Notes: generated from the sequence alone by a model not told the origin. 64,000 nucleotides of DNA from an uncultured Clostridium sp. (GCA_903789665.1 CAIFEX010000009.1:28700-92699), one strand, 5' to 3'; shown: positions 18,240 through 28,174, counted from the first letter of the stretch. Numbers and translations are program-made.

Positions 18240-19425
18240 GACCATGAAGAATGTGCTAGTTATTTCACATATGTATCCTTCACCTATCAATAGTGTTTTG
18301 GGTATTTTTGTCCATAAGCAGGTTCAGAAACTTATAGGTGAGGGATGCAATGTAAAAGTGGTATGCCCGGTGCCTTATGTTCCAGCTTTTTTAGGTGTAG
18401 TAAAAAAATATAGAGCTTATATTCAGGTTCCGAACAAAGCAGTGCTTGATGGCGTGGAAGTTTTTTACCCCAGATATTTTGAAATTCCCAAGGGAATTTT
18501 TTTACAGAATTCAGGCTTTTTTATGTATCTTGGGATAAAAAAGACTATAGGTAAAATATATAGGAATTTCAAATTTGATGTCATACATGCCCATACTGCG
18601 ATACCTGTCGGATTTGCCAGTATGATTCTTGATAAAAAGTATAAGGTACCTTTAGTGGTGACAATTCATGGCCAGGATTTTCAATATACTATAAAAAAGA
18701 ATAAAAGCTGCAGAAAGAATGTGTTCAGGGTCCTGAAATTTGCAGATAAAATAATAACTGTCAGTAATAAATTGAGGAATGTGATAAAAGAAAAATACCT
18801 TTTAGATAAAACTGTAGTTATAAATAATGGAATTAATCCGGAAGAATATGCCATAGATGAACAAATTGAACTTAAAGGACAGTATGTTATGCTCAGTGTA
18901 TCATCTTTGATAAAAACCAAGGGAATTGATCTGAATATAAATGCATTGTCAAAACTTGTAAAAAAATATCCCAATATCATGTACTATATAATTGGAGACG
19001 GCGAGGAGAGTAAAAATTTAAAGAAACTTGTAATGGATTTGAATCTGAGCAGAAATGTAATTTTTTTGGGGAAATTACCCCATTCGGAGGTGATAAAGTA
19101 CATGTCTTCAAAATGTGATGTATTTTCACTTCCAAGCTGGCAGGAAGGATTTGGCATAGTTTACATAGAGGCGATGAACAATGGCATACCTGTCATTGGT
19201 ATTAAAGGACAGGGGATAGAAGATGTCATTGAAGATAGGAAAAACGGTTTTCTAGTCGAACCTAAAGATGTGGATGATCTGGCAGATACCATAGATTATA
19301 TATTGAGTCATAAAGCCGCCGCAAAGAAAATTGGAAAAAATGGGAAAAATACTGTACTCAGTGAATTTACATGGTTTAGAAATGCACAAAAAACTATTGA
19401 TATATATGATGAAATTATGAGGTGA
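18232..19425 (+). CDS. Family 4 glycosyltransferase
   Basis: This is a GT-B retaining glycosyltransferase that adds a sugar to the lipid-linked repeat unit on the cytoplasmic face. The N-terminal domain opens with VISHMYPSPINSVLGIFVHKQ, and the acceptor-side VIHAHTAIPVGFA is visible. The C-terminal donor domain contains LSVSSLIKTKGIDL, YIIGDGEE, and the E-x7-E element in PSWQEGFGIVYIEAMNNGIPVI. ATG at 18232 overlaps the upstream gene; ATG 18244 is also possible and has better spacing to AAGGATGA. The donor sugar cannot be read from sequence. Confidence 0.9.
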   Translation: MNKTMKNVLVISHMYPSPINSVLGIFVHKQVQKLIGEGCNVKVVCPVPYVPAFLGVVKKYRAYIQVPNKAVLDGVEVFYPRYFEIPKGIFLQNSGFFMYLGIKKTIGKIYRNFKFDVIHAHTAIPVGFASMILDKKYKVPLVVTIHGQDFQYTIKKNKSCRKNVFRVLKFADKIITVSNKLRNVIKEKYLLDKTVVINNGINPEEYAIDEQIELKGQYVMLSVSSLIKTKGIDLNINALSKLVKKYPNIMYYIIGDGEESKNLKKLVMDLNLSRNVIFLGKLPHSEVIKYMSSKCDVFSLPSWQEGFGIVYIEAMNNGIPVIGIKGQGIEDVIEDRKNGFLVEPKDVDDLADTIDYILSHKAAAKKIGKNGKNTVLSEFTWFRNAQKTIDIYDEIMR

Positions 19426-19432
19426 GAAAATT

Positions 19433-20545
19433 TTGAACATTGCTATGCTGCTTACAAATGGATTTGATCCTGATCCCAGAGTTTATAAGGAGGCAAAATC
19501 TCTTACAAAACTGGGACATAAAATCACTATTTTATGTTGGGACAGGGATGGAACATATGTGGATAAACCAGAAGAAAATTTAAATGGTATAAAAATAGTA
19601 AGATTTTTTGGAGAAGCCCAATATGGTTCCGGATACAGACAGATTTTTAAATTTCTACAATTTAAAAAGGAAGTATATAGCTATCTGAAAAATAAGGATT
19701 TTGAGGCCATTCACTGTCATGATTTTGATGGACTTTTCATAGGGACCGGTGTAAATAGAAAACTTAAATTGAAACTTGTATATGATGAACATGATCTCTT
19801 TTATATGTATTTTTATAACAGGCCTGGTTTTATAAATAAATTTATTTGCAGGGCAATTGTCTTGATGGAAAGACATCTTCTTAAAAAAGTGAATGCCCAT
19901 ATAGTTGTTACCCCAAAGATGAAACAGCTTTACAGTAAAATAAGCAAGAATATCTACATAGTAAATAATGCACCTTATAAAAATCTATTTGGGAACATAG
20001 AAAAAGTGCCCAGCTCCAAGCTTAGAATTGGTTTTATAGGGTCGGTGAGATATTATGATGAGATAAAGGCACTCATCGATGCTTCCCAAAAATACAACAA
20101 ATGCGTACAGATCATAATCTGCGGAAGAGGAATATATTCTGAACAACTTGCTGAATATTCAAAGAAGTTTTCCAATGTATATATAAGGGGAGTATATCAT
20201 ATAGATGAGCTTGAAAAATTATATAGAAATATTGATGTGACCTATGCCTTTTACCCGGGAAATACGGCAGCTATATCTATGCCAAATAAATTCTTTGAGA
20301 GCATAATAACTGAAACTCCAATTATTGCAAATGCTGCAACTGAATTTGGATTTGAGGTTAAAAAGAATAATTTCGGATACGGAATAGATGGAAGTGATCT
20401 TAAAGGAGAATTGGAGGATATAATAGGAAGGTTTGTGGAGAACCCGCATGAAAAGGAAAAGATGATTGGCAGTATGAGAAAAATGAAAGATAATTATTTC
20501 TGGGAATCGAATGAACCTACGTTAAGTAGAATATATGGCAGATGA
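19433..20545 (+). CDS. GT-B fold glycosyltransferase (family 4-like)
   Basis: The N-terminus MNIAMLLTNGFDPDPRVYKEA is typical of GT4-like enzymes of polysaccharide loci. IHCHDFDGLFIG, KLVYDEHDLF and MERHLLKKV follow, and the C-terminal half contains LRIGFIGSVRYYDEIKAL and AAISMPNKFFESIITETPII. The start is TTG at 19433; its Shine-Dalgarno GAGGTGAG overlaps the upstream stop codon, so translation is probably coupled. Its place in the repeat-unit assembly order is unknown. Confidence 0.85.
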   Translation: MNIAMLLTNGFDPDPRVYKEAKSLTKLGHKITILCWDRDGTYVDKPEENLNGIKIVRFFGEAQYGSGYRQIFKFLQFKKEVYSYLKNKDFEAIHCHDFDGLFIGTGVNRKLKLKLVYDEHDLFYMYFYNRPGFINKFICRAIVLMERHLLKKVNAHIVVTPKMKQLYSKISKNIYIVNNAPYKNLFGNIEKVPSSKLRIGFIGSVRYYDEIKALIDASQKYNKCVQIIICGRGIYSEQLAEYSKKFSNVYIRGVYHIDELEKLYRNIDVTYAFYPGNTAAISMPNKFFESIITETPIIANAATEFGFEVKKNNFGYGIDGSDLKGELEDIIGRFVENPHEKEKMIGSMRKMKDNYFWESNEPTLSRIYGR

Positions 20546-20594
20546 TTTACAGCGGCGGGAGAACCACCTGATAAAAGATTAAGAGGAGATTTGT

Positions 20595-21581
20595 ATGTGT
20601 AACAGAAATTCAGTTTCAATAATAATTCCAGTATATAATGAGGAAATGTATATAGAAAAATGTCTTAAATCCATAGTGGATCAGACTTATGAAAACATTA
20701 TTGAGATATTGGTATTAGATGGAATGTCTACAGATTCTACGAGGGATATAATAGGGAAATTTACCAATGAAAAATTGCTGCTGATAGATAATGAGAAGAA
20801 AATTCAATCTGCGGCACTCAACAAGGGGATAAAAATGGCAAGGGGAGACATAGTTGTGAGGGTTGACGCCCACGCGATCTACGATAAGAATTATGTTGGC
20901 CAGTGTGTAAAAACCCTGAATAGAATGAAATCGCAAAAAGTTGTAAATGTGGGAGGACCCACATATCTTTTGAGATCAAAATCCTATATAGAGAATTGTA
21001 TAGTTTTTTTACATGAAAGTAAGTTTGGCATAGGGGTTGCCAAGTTCAGGCAGAAAGATTATGAGGGTTTTGTTGATACCGTCTGGAACGGGGCGTTTTG
21101 GAGATGGATATTTGATGAAATAGGTTTTTATAATGAGAATTTATCCAGAAGTGAAGATAATGATTTAAACAACAGGATACTGAGGGCTGGATATAAAATA
21201 TACCAGAACAAAGATATAATTTCCTATTACAGGCCCAGGAGCAGCGTAGGAAAAATAATCTCCCAGAATTTTAAAAATGGAGAGGCCATAGGCGGCTCTA
21301 TTGTAAATAATAGAGAAATAGTTAGAATAAGGCACCTTGTTCCTCTTGTATTTTTTTTGACCATAGTGATATTTGGGATAACTTATAAGTTTTTTCTTGT
21401 AAGTAGAATTATAGAGATTCTGGCTCTGGCCAGTTATTTTGCAGTGGATATTCTGGAATCCATGAATATAGGGATAAGAAATGGAATAAGATATATGCCC
21501 TGCATGTTTGTACTGTTTTTTTTGCTGCATATAGCTTACGGATTGGGAACTATATGTGGATTCTTTAAATCAATTGAATAA
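20595..21581 (+). CDS. Family 2 glycosyltransferase, membrane-anchored (ExoA-like)
   Basis: The GT-A domain occupies about residues 1-230: VSIIIPVYNEEMYIEKCL, ILVLDGMSTDSTRDI, the DxD equivalent VVRVDAHAIYDKN, and SRSEDNDLNNRIL. The C-terminal ~90 residues hold two to three hydrophobic segments (LVPLVFFLTIVIFGITY and CMFVLFFLLHIAYGLGTI). This layout resembles ExoA and ExoM of succinoglycan synthesis, which act at the membrane. ATG at 20595 follows GAGGAG. It overlaps nothing but lies ten bases before the Shine-Dalgarno of the polymerase gene. Confidence 0.9.
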   Translation: MCNRNSVSIIIPVYNEEMYIEKCLKSIVDQTYENIIEILVLDGMSTDSTRDIIGKFTNEKLLLIDNEKKIQSAALNKGIKMARGDIVVRVDAHAIYDKNYVGQCVKTLNRMKSQKVVNVGGPTYLLRSKSYIENCIVFLHESKFGIGVAKFRQKDYEGFVDTVWNGAFWRWIFDEIGFYNENLSRSEDNDLNNRILRAGYKIYQNKDIISYYRPRSSVGKIISQNFKNGEAIGGSIVNNREIVRIRHLVPLVFFLTIVIFGITYKFFLVSRIIEILALASYFAVDILESMNIGIRNGIRYMPCMFVLFFLLHIAYGLGTICGFFKSIE

Positions 21582-21594
21582 GGAGGTCCGCTTG

Positions 21595-22884
21595 ATGATA
21601 GATGAAATTTATGACAGGCAAAGCAGAAACGGAAAAATATTGTCTGTTGCAGTATACCTGCTTATAGTAGCAGGATTGACTGTAGGATACATATGTTCCA
21701 TTAAATATTATAAATCTTTTAATTTTGTAATAAACTCTGGAATTCTTAGAAGGGCGCTTGTCATGCTCCCGCTGGTGATAGCTGTAATTTATACCGTTGT
21801 ATTTTTACTGCCAAACAGAATCCAGGGCCTTACCAGTTTGTATTGGTTCTTATTTTTGTTTCTCAGTATTACCCCCCTTTTAGTTGTTTACACTATGAGC
21901 GGTCTTGGAGAAAGCAAAAATTCGGGAATATACATATATATAATAACTGCGGCTGCCGTTATTGGAGTGATTTTGGTAAGTAGGATGAATTTTAAGATAC
22001 CGCAGATATCAGTAAAACCCAGGGTTTTTTGGATAGGTGTTGTGGGATTCATGATTATTGGTTATTCCTATTTGATATATAAATTGGGACTTCCAACCAG
22101 AATATTGGAATCCTTTCAAAATGTATATGCTGTAAGGTTAAATTATAGACAAGAAGCGGGAAGGCTTACAGATTATTTTGTCCAATGGCTTGGAAACATA
22201 ATAAATCCTTTTATACTTGCTTATTTTATCTATAAGAAAAAATATAAGTTCGCGATTATACCTGTTGCATTACAAGTTGTTTTATATGGATATGCAGCTT
22301 ATAAAAGTCAGTTTGCAGTACTGCTTTTAGCTCCATTTTTTGGAATGATATTGAGGTACGGCATAAAGAGAAGTTTGATTGAAAAGATGATGGCACTTGC
22401 CGTAATACTTGGCCTTGCTGCTTTCTTCCTCAAAAAATTGTCAATATATCTTCTTGTAATAATAAGAATATTTCTGTGGCCTTCCCTTATAGCACTGGAA
22501 TACTATGATTTTTTCTGGATGTATCCCAAGATGCTTTTATCCCAGAGCATACTAGGTCACTTTTTTAAGAATATATACAACATGGACCCTAATTTTTATA
22601 TGGCAACGGTCTATTATGGAAGGCCCGACATGAGGCTCAACGTGACGTGGTATGGAGACGCCTATATGAATTTTGGCATTGTAGGGGTAATTCTATTTTC
22701 AATACTTCTCTATTTTATAATGATAATAATTAAATCTGTGGAAACCAAGAATATATTTCTGGTAGGTACAATTTTATTTGGCGGAATAATGGCTTTATTT
22801 AATGGACCCATACTTACTACACTGCTTACGAATGGACTTGGGCTTGGACTTGTTTTGGCCTATTTGCTTCCAAAAGAGCTTTAA
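21595..22884 (+). CDS. Polytopic membrane protein, probable polysaccharide polymerase (Wzy-like)
   Basis: This ~430-aa protein has about eleven to twelve hydrophobic segments and a large loop in the C-terminal half (DPNFYMATVYYGRPDMRLN), followed by WYGDAYMNFGIVGVILFS. The D-x-Y-x-N-x-G-x-x-G pattern in that last segment is common in Wzy-type oligosaccharide-repeat polymerases. AAGGAGGT at 21579 sets the start at TTG 21592 or ATG 21595, not the upstream in-frame GTG at 21556. Position inside the locus supports a polymerase role; sequence similarity in this family is always weak. Confidence 0.72.
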   Translation: MIDEIYDRQSRNGKILSVAVYLLIVAGLTVGYICSIKYYKSFNFVINSGILRRALVMLPLVIAVIYTVVFLLPNRIQGLTSLYWFLFLFLSITPLLVVYTMSGLGESKNSGIYIYIITAAAVIGVILVSRMNFKIPQISVKPRVFWIGVVGFMIIGYSYLIYKLGLPTRILESFQNVYAVRLNYRQEAGRLTDYFVQWLGNIINPFILAYFIYKKKYKFAIIPVALQVVLYGYAAYKSQFAVLLLAPFFGMILRYGIKRSLIEKMMALAVILGLAAFFLKKLSIYLLVIIRIFLWPSLIALEYYDFFWMYPKMLLSQSILGHFFKNIYNMDPNFYMATVYYGRPDMRLNVTWYGDAYMNFGIVGVILFSILLYFIMIIIKSVETKNIFLVGTILFGGIMALFNGPILTTLLTNGLGLGLVLAYLLPKEL

Positions 22885-22908
22885 CTATTTGATTCTGGGA
22901 GGTAACAC

Positions 22909-23898
22909 ATGATAAAGAAGTACTATAAAGATATGGATATAGCTAGGGGGATAGGTATATTTTTAGTAGTTCTAGGACATTCTTTCCCTGATTCGCAGTT
23001 CAATAACAGCAATTTTTATGCATATATATATAAACTTATATATTCTTTTCATATGCCATTTTTTTTCATTATATCAGGGTTTTTTGCCTATAAGATATAT
23101 GAAATAGAGAATTTAAAGGGTTATGGCTCTTATGTATATAAAAAGATAAAGAGGCTGATGGTTCCATATTTTACAGTTTCGCTGGTGGCAGTTCCCATAA
23201 AATTATACATGAATAATTTTGCTGCACGCCCTGTCAAATTGAACAGTCTTATAATAAATATACTTTTTTATCCGCTTGATATTCCAATACAGTATTTTTG
23301 GTTTATCTATACGCTGTTTTTCATATTCGTAGCAGCTCCTATTTTTAGCAAAATACCAGTTCGTATGGCACTTTTGATAACTTTGGTTCTGAATCTTGTT
23401 TTCACAAAACAGGTTGGTTTATTTTATATATATGGAATAATACATTATCTGTTTTATTTCTTTTTTGGTATTTATTTGAGAACTGTTTATGACAAATGGA
23501 ATAATATTGAGAATAGAAATAAATATATAGTGATTACAGTATTTTCATTATTTCTTATAACTTTGAATATTTTTGATGTGAGAAAGGCTATATATCCCTA
23601 TTATAATTTATTGACGGCCCTTCTTGGAAGCAGTATATTTCTGCTGGTATCCCAGCTTATGGTCAACTCTTCAATGGGAGAGCTGTTCAGGAGATTGGGA
23701 AGATACAGCTATGATGTATATTTATTGTCATGGTTCTTTCAAACAGGAGCCAGAGTTTTATTTTACCAGATGTTCAAATTTAATTACAGCGTGGTAATTG
23801 TAATAATGCTCTTTATAGGTTTTATGCCCATATTGATGTCCAAATTGATATTTGACAGAATACCTGTATTGGGAAAGATATTTTTAGGCCGCAAATAA
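22909..23898 (+). CDS. Acyltransferase family 3 membrane protein
   Basis: AT3 proteins acetylate or acylate cell-surface sugars across the membrane. The N-terminal signature YKDMDIARGIGIFLVVLGHS contains the conserved Arg and His. HMPFFFIISGFFAYK follows, and about ten hydrophobic helices cover the 329 residues. It resembles the fucose-4-O-acetylase/WecH branch. ATG at 22909 follows GGGAGG. It is expected to decorate the polymer made by the surrounding genes. A second AT3 gene lies at 35181. Confidence 0.88.
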   Translation: MIKKYYKDMDIARGIGIFLVVLGHSFPDSQFNNSNFYAYIYKLIYSFHMPFFFIISGFFAYKIYEIENLKGYGSYVYKKIKRLMVPYFTVSLVAVPIKLYMNNFAARPVKLNSLIINILFYPLDIPIQYFWFIYTLFFIFVAAPIFSKIPVRMALLITLVLNLVFTKQVGLFYIYGIIHYLFYFFFGIYLRTVYDKWNNIENRNKYIVITVFSLFLITLNIFDVRKAIYPYYNLLTALLGSSIFLLVSQLMVNSSMGELFRRLGRYSYDVYLLSWFFQTGARVLFYQMFKFNYSVVIVIMLFIGFMPILMSKLIFDRIPVLGKIFLGRK

Positions 23899-23899
23899 A

Positions 23900-23928
23900 T
23901 TGTATATAAAATTAATTAGTGATAAAAT
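23900..23928 (+). promoter_or_regulatory. Candidate promoter upstream of the first flippase gene
   Basis: TTGTAT (23900-23905) and TAAAAT (23923-23928) are separated by 17 bases and begin directly after the acyltransferase stop. The -35 match is only three of six, so this is a tentative internal promoter. Confidence 0.35.
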
Positions 23929-23966
23929 ACTTAAAGTAAGTGCAGTTAATTATTTTGGAGGAAAAC

Positions 23967-25505
23967 ATGGAAAGTAATAAGCTTGTAAAGTCTGCTGGTG
24001 TGGTAATGGTTATTTCAATGGCAAGTAGAGTCTTGGGCTTTGTGAGAGATGCTCTTATTGTAAGTGTTTTTGGTGCTTCTGTTAGTTCGGATGCTTACAC
24101 TATGTCACTTGCAATACCCAATCTCATGTTTAATTTATTCGGCCTTGCCATTACTACAACTTTTATTCCGATACTCAGTGAATGTTACAGTAAAGATGGC
24201 AAAGATGAAATGTTCAGATTTGCCAATTACATAATGAATATATTGATGATCATATCCTTATTTTTGTGTGTCCTGGGATGGATATTTACCGACGACATTG
24301 TAAATATAATTGCCAGCTTTACAGGAGAACGATATAATTTAACTGTGTTTTTGACAAAAATAAGTATGATAAATATACTTTTCCTGAGTTTGAACAGCGG
24401 GTACACTGCAATACTTCAAACTTTGGATGATTTTACTGCTCCCGCCTTAGTGGGAATAGTGATGAATATACCTATAATATTGTACATATTGACCGGAACA
24501 CATTATGGAATAGTGGGACTTACAGTGGCAACTATGATTGGAAATGGGCTTCAAATAGTTATACAGATTCCGTGGCTTATAAAAAACAACTACAGGTACA
24601 GCTTTAAAATAGATTTTAAGGAACCCAGGATAAAAAAAATGATGTCGCTTATCACACCGGTCATTATTGGAACGGGTGTAAATCAGGTCAATGAAATTGT
24701 TCAGAAAAGAATGGCATCAGGTCTTGCAATTGGCAGCATAGTGGCACTTGATTATGCAAATAAAATGAATATGCTTGTATATTTTACCTTTGCTTCTGCC
24801 ATAGTGACAGTGATTTTTCCTTCACTTTCCAGGGATGTAAGTACTAAAAATTTCAATGAATTTAAATATCACATAAGTTCCGCGGTGAATAACATAAATA
24901 TTATAGTTATTCCTGCAGTCGTAGGTCTGCTTATATTGAGAGTCCCCATAATAAGTGTTCTTTTTATGCACGGTGCTTTTAATAAATCAGCAGTTGATAT
25001 GACAGCGGAAGCTCTTTTTTTCCTGGTTTCAGGATTGGTATTCTGGGGAATAAGGGATGTTTTCAACAGATCCTTTTATGCACTGCAGGATACAATAACA
25101 CCCATGATAAACGGGGCCATAGGAATAGGGGTAAACATAGTGATGAGCATTATGCTTGTAAAAAGGATGGGAATAGGAGGACTGACTCTTGCTACCACCA
25201 TTTCTGCTTTTGTGAGCTGTGTGCTTTTGGTCAAGGATCTCAGAAAGAGAGTTGGAAGTGTAAATGGTGTTAACATGTTTATGGTTGGAGGCAAGATAAT
25301 AGCTTCAGCATCTGTTATGGGAATATGCATATTTTTCATATATCGTTTTTTAGGAAATTTTCTAGTTGGATTCAAAGGACAGCTTATTATAATAATCATC
25401 TGCATAGTTACTGCAGTGGGAATTTATGTTCTGATGCTGATATTATTGAAAGTGAAGGAACTTACAAATATAATCAATATGATTAAAAGTAAATTTAAAA
25501 GATAG
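23967..25505 (+). CDS. MurJ/MviN family lipid-linked oligosaccharide flippase (copy 1)
   Basis: MVIN-family proteins of the MOP superfamily flip undecaprenyl-linked precursors outward. The 512-aa protein has about 14 predicted helices, with the N-terminal signature SMASRVLGFVRDALIVSVFGAS and the mid-protein FWGIRDVFNRSFYALQDTITPM typical of MurJ. ATG at 23967 follows GGAGG and is preferred over the earlier in-frame ATG 23940. Its location in a polysaccharide locus suggests it exports that repeat unit, but housekeeping lipid II flipping cannot be excluded. A paralogue lies at 33600. Confidence 0.88.
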   Translation: MESNKLVKSAGVVMVISMASRVLGFVRDALIVSVFGASVSSDAYTMSLAIPNLMFNLFGLAITTTFIPILSECYSKDGKDEMFRFANYIMNILMIISLFLCVLGWIFTDDIVNIIASFTGERYNLTVFLTKISMINILFLSLNSGYTAILQTLDDFTAPALVGIVMNIPIILYILTGTHYGIVGLTVATMIGNGLQIVIQIPWLIKNNYRYSFKIDFKEPRIKKMMSLITPVIIGTGVNQVNEIVQKRMASGLAIGSIVALDYANKMNMLVYFTFASAIVTVIFPSLSRDVSTKNFNEFKYHISSAVNNINIIVIPAVVGLLILRVPIISVLFMHGAFNKSAVDMTAEALFFLVSGLVFWGIRDVFNRSFYALQDTITPMINGAIGIGVNIVMSIMLVKRMGIGGLTLATTISAFVSCVLLVKDLRKRVGSVNGVNMFMVGGKIIASASVMGICIFFIYRFLGNFLVGFKGQLIIIIICIVTAVGIYVLMLILLKVKELTNIINMIKSKFKR

Positions 25506-25550
25506 ATTCAGATATATTATCAATGCGGTGAAAAGGAGAATAGAGTTCTA

Positions 25551-26747
25551 ATGAAGAAATTTTGTAAACTCGTAACTGTGATTTTAATATTTATGTTTTT
25601 TTCAACAGGATGTGCAGATATAGCTGGAAGGAATAACAACAGAGAAATAGTAGTTTGGTCTCATTTTACGGATCCTGAAATAACTGAACTCAGAACTCTT
25701 GCTGATAAATGGTCAAAGACTTCAGGGTACAAAGTGGTAATTCATTCAGACAAAGGTGACAATAGGGCATATATTGAGGCATCTTTAAGAAATATGGAAC
25801 CGGATATAGAATTTGGAGTATCACATGAAAGAATGGAAAAACTTCACAGTGAAAATCTTTTGACTAAAATTCCTGACAACTTGATAGATAAAGATAAATA
25901 TATACCGTCAGCTCTTGAAACTGTTACCTTTAACAATAAAATGTACGGTATCCCGCTGTCTATAGAAACCTATGGGTTATATTATAATAAAGACAAGGTG
26001 AAAAAACTTCCCCAGACCTTTGAAGAATTGATTTCGATGGGTCGGAAACAGGGTTTTCAATATGATATAAATAATTTTTATTTGAGCTTTCCGATACTCC
26101 AGGCCAACGGAGCATATATTTTTGGAAAAAATAATAAGGGATATAATGTGAAAGACATAGGACTCAACAATGAAAATGCAGTTAAAGGGTATTCAATGAT
26201 TAGGGATATGGTTCAGAAATACAAGTTGATGCCGGAAACTGTAGACAGTATAACCGCCAGAAATAATTTTAAAGACGGTAAGACCAGTTTTTACATAAGC
26301 GGCTCCTGGGATCTTCAGGAGCTGGATCAATCGGGACTTAATTATTCTGTAGTGCCCTTTCCAAAATACAATGGCAGGCAGATGACATCATTTGTCACAG
26401 CCCAGGTGGCTTATGTGAGCCCGAGATCGGAATATAAAAAAGCCGACTGGAGCTTGATAAAATATCTTATAGATAATTCCAGCAAACCGCTTTTTAAGAT
26501 AACGGGAAGAATTCCCCCCTTTAAAACGGACTACAATATAAAGGAAGTAAAAAACGATGCAAAAGCCAGGACTTTTGTAAAACAGTCGGAATATGGGGAA
26601 ATATTGCCCAATGTGACTGAAACACAGGCTCTTCAAAATACTAACAAGATAATGCAGAATTTGACATCGGGGAAAATAACCCCGAAAGAATGCGGACACC
26701 AAATAGAAAAAGACATACTGGATTTTATTGCAAAGGAAAAGCAATAA
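25551..26747 (+). CDS. Extracellular solute-binding lipoprotein, family 1 (sugar-binding type)
   Basis: This is a lipoprotein of the periplasmic-binding-protein fold usually serving ABC sugar importers. The signal peptide ends in a lipobox FSTGC with lipidated Cys21. The mature protein has REIVVWSHFTDPEITEL, a family 1 start, and later ETYGLYYNKDKVKKLPQTFEELI and FYISGSWDLQEL. The length of 398 aa is normal. No permease or ATPase gene lies beside it; it sits inside a polysaccharide locus between a flippase and a sugar dehydrogenase. It may bind an exported oligosaccharide or partner with a distant transporter. ATG at 25551 follows AAGGAG. Confidence 0.88.
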   Translation: MKKFCKLVTVILIFMFFSTGCADIAGRNNNREIVVWSHFTDPEITELRTLADKWSKTSGYKVVIHSDKGDNRAYIEASLRNMEPDIEFGVSHERMEKLHSENLLTKIPDNLIDKDKYIPSALETVTFNNKMYGIPLSIETYGLYYNKDKVKKLPQTFEELISMGRKQGFQYDINNFYLSFPILQANGAYIFGKNNKGYNVKDIGLNNENAVKGYSMIRDMVQKYKLMPETVDSITARNNFKDGKTSFYISGSWDLQELDQSGLNYSVVPFPKYNGRQMTSFVTAQVAYVSPRSEYKKADWSLIKYLIDNSSKPLFKITGRIPPFKTDYNIKEVKNDAKARTFVKQSEYGEILPNVTETQALQNTNKIMQNLTSGKITPKECGHQIEKDILDFIAKEKQ

Positions 26748-26758
26748 AAAAGCTTAAG

Positions 26759-26787
26759 GTGACAAAGAAAAAAGTATGTATTATAAT
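26759..26787 (+). promoter_or_regulatory. Strong sigma-A promoter for the second half of the polysaccharide locus
   Basis: GTGACA (26759-26764) and a perfect TATAAT (26782-26787) have the ideal 17-base spacing: eleven of twelve consensus positions. It lies between the binding-protein gene and the WbpA-like gene, with a predicted leader of about 30 bases. This implies a separate transcription unit starting at the WbpA-like gene. Confidence 0.65.
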
Positions 26788-26825
26788 GAAAAACGTATGA
26801 GCAAGTTAAACTAGGAGGTAAAAAC

Positions 26826-28142
26826 ATGTCGCAATTGAAAGATGAATTAATAGAAAAATTGGAGAACAGAAAAGCTAGATTGGGTGTAGTTGGTTTAGGT
26901 TATGTAGGGCTTCCACTTGCTGTAGAGAAGGCAAAAGCAGGATACCAGGTTATCGGATTTGATGTTCAGGATAAAAAAGTCAAATCGGTAAATGAAGGAG
27001 TTAATTATATAGGTGACATAGTGGATTCGGACTTGGAAAGACTGGTAAAAGAGGGGAAACTCAAGGCAACTACTGATTTTAGTTTTGTCAAGGATGTAGA
27101 TGCAGTTTCAATATGTGTTCCAACTCCACTGGATATTTATAAACAGCCGGACATATCCTATGTGGTAAATTCCACTAAAAGTGTTGCAAAATATCTTCAC
27201 AGGGGAATGCTTGTAGTACTTGAAAGTACGACTTATCCAGGCACTACGGAAGAAGTATTAAAGCCCATACTTGAAAAGGGTGGATTGAAATGTGGAGAAG
27301 ACTTTTTCCTGGCATTTTCACCGGAAAGGGTGGATCCGGGCAATAAACATTACAAGACTAAAAACACTCCAAAAGTGGTAGGGGGATGTACACCTGAATG
27401 TACGGAAGTTGCAGCAACTCTCTATAGAAATATACTTGAAAGTGAGATATACACCGTGTCCTGCCCTGCAGTAGCGGAAATGGAAAAGATACTTGAAAAT
27501 ACCTTTAGGAATATAAACATAGGTCTTGCCAATGAAATGGCTGTACTTTGCAAGAGAATGGGCATAGATATATGGGAAGTTATAGATGCGGCAAAAACTA
27601 AACCTTATGGATTTATGGCATTTTATCCTGGACCAGGGTTAGGAGGGCATTGCATACCGCTTGATCCATTCTATCTTTCATGGAAAGCCAAGGAATATGA
27701 CTACCATACAAAATTAATAGAGACCTCCGGAGAAATAAATGATTTTATGCCTGAATTTGTAGTCGACAATGCCATGAAACTTTTAAATCAATATGGAAAG
27801 GCAATGAAAGGATCAAAAGTACTCCTGCTTGGGGTGGCTTATAAGAAGGATATAGATGATATAAGGGAATCTCCAGTTCTTAAGATCATAGATCATCTGA
27901 GGAAAAATGGGGCAAAAATAGTTGTAGACGATCCATTTATTCCTGAATTTAAACGCGGCGGCAAAGTGTATAAAACAGTGAACTGGAAAAATGAGATTGA
28001 TAGTTCGGATATAGTGATTATAACTACGGATCACAGCTGTTATGATTATCAGACCATAGTAGACAGGGCCAAGATAATTTATGATACAAGAAATGCAACA
28101 AGAGATGTAAAAAATAACAGGGAAAAAATCCATAAATTATAA
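26826..28142 (+). CDS. wbpA: UDP-N-acetylglucosamine 6-dehydrogenase (WbpA family)
   Basis: This enzyme oxidises UDP-GlcNAc to UDP-GlcNAcA with NAD. The 438-aa protein starts with the NAD motif LGVVGLGYVGLPLAVEKAKAG and contains SICVPTPLDIYKQPDISYV, VLESTTYPGTTEE and SPERVDPGN. The catalytic-cysteine loop is FYPGPGLGGHCIPLDPFYL and the C-terminal domain has GVAYKKDIDDIRESP. Recalled WbpA of Pseudomonas aeruginosa aligns along its whole length, making WbpA a better fit than WecC. ATG at 26826 follows AGGAGG. Downstream genes match the later steps of the same pathway except the aminotransferase. Confidence 0.88.
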   Translation: MSQLKDELIEKLENRKARLGVVGLGYVGLPLAVEKAKAGYQVIGFDVQDKKVKSVNEGVNYIGDIVDSDLERLVKEGKLKATTDFSFVKDVDAVSICVPTPLDIYKQPDISYVVNSTKSVAKYLHRGMLVVLESTTYPGTTEEVLKPILEKGGLKCGEDFFLAFSPERVDPGNKHYKTKNTPKVVGGCTPECTEVAATLYRNILESEIYTVSCPAVAEMEKILENTFRNINIGLANEMAVLCKRMGIDIWEVIDAAKTKPYGFMAFYPGPGLGGHCIPLDPFYLSWKAKEYDYHTKLIETSGEINDFMPEFVVDNAMKLLNQYGKAMKGSKVLLLGVAYKKDIDDIRESPVLKIIDHLRKNGAKIVVDDPFIPEFKRGGKVYKTVNWKNEIDSSDIVIITTDHSCYDYQTIVDRAKIIYDTRNATRDVKNNREKIHKL

Positions 28143-28174
28143 ATTGAGGGCAATTATTGATAAGAGGTGTTTTT

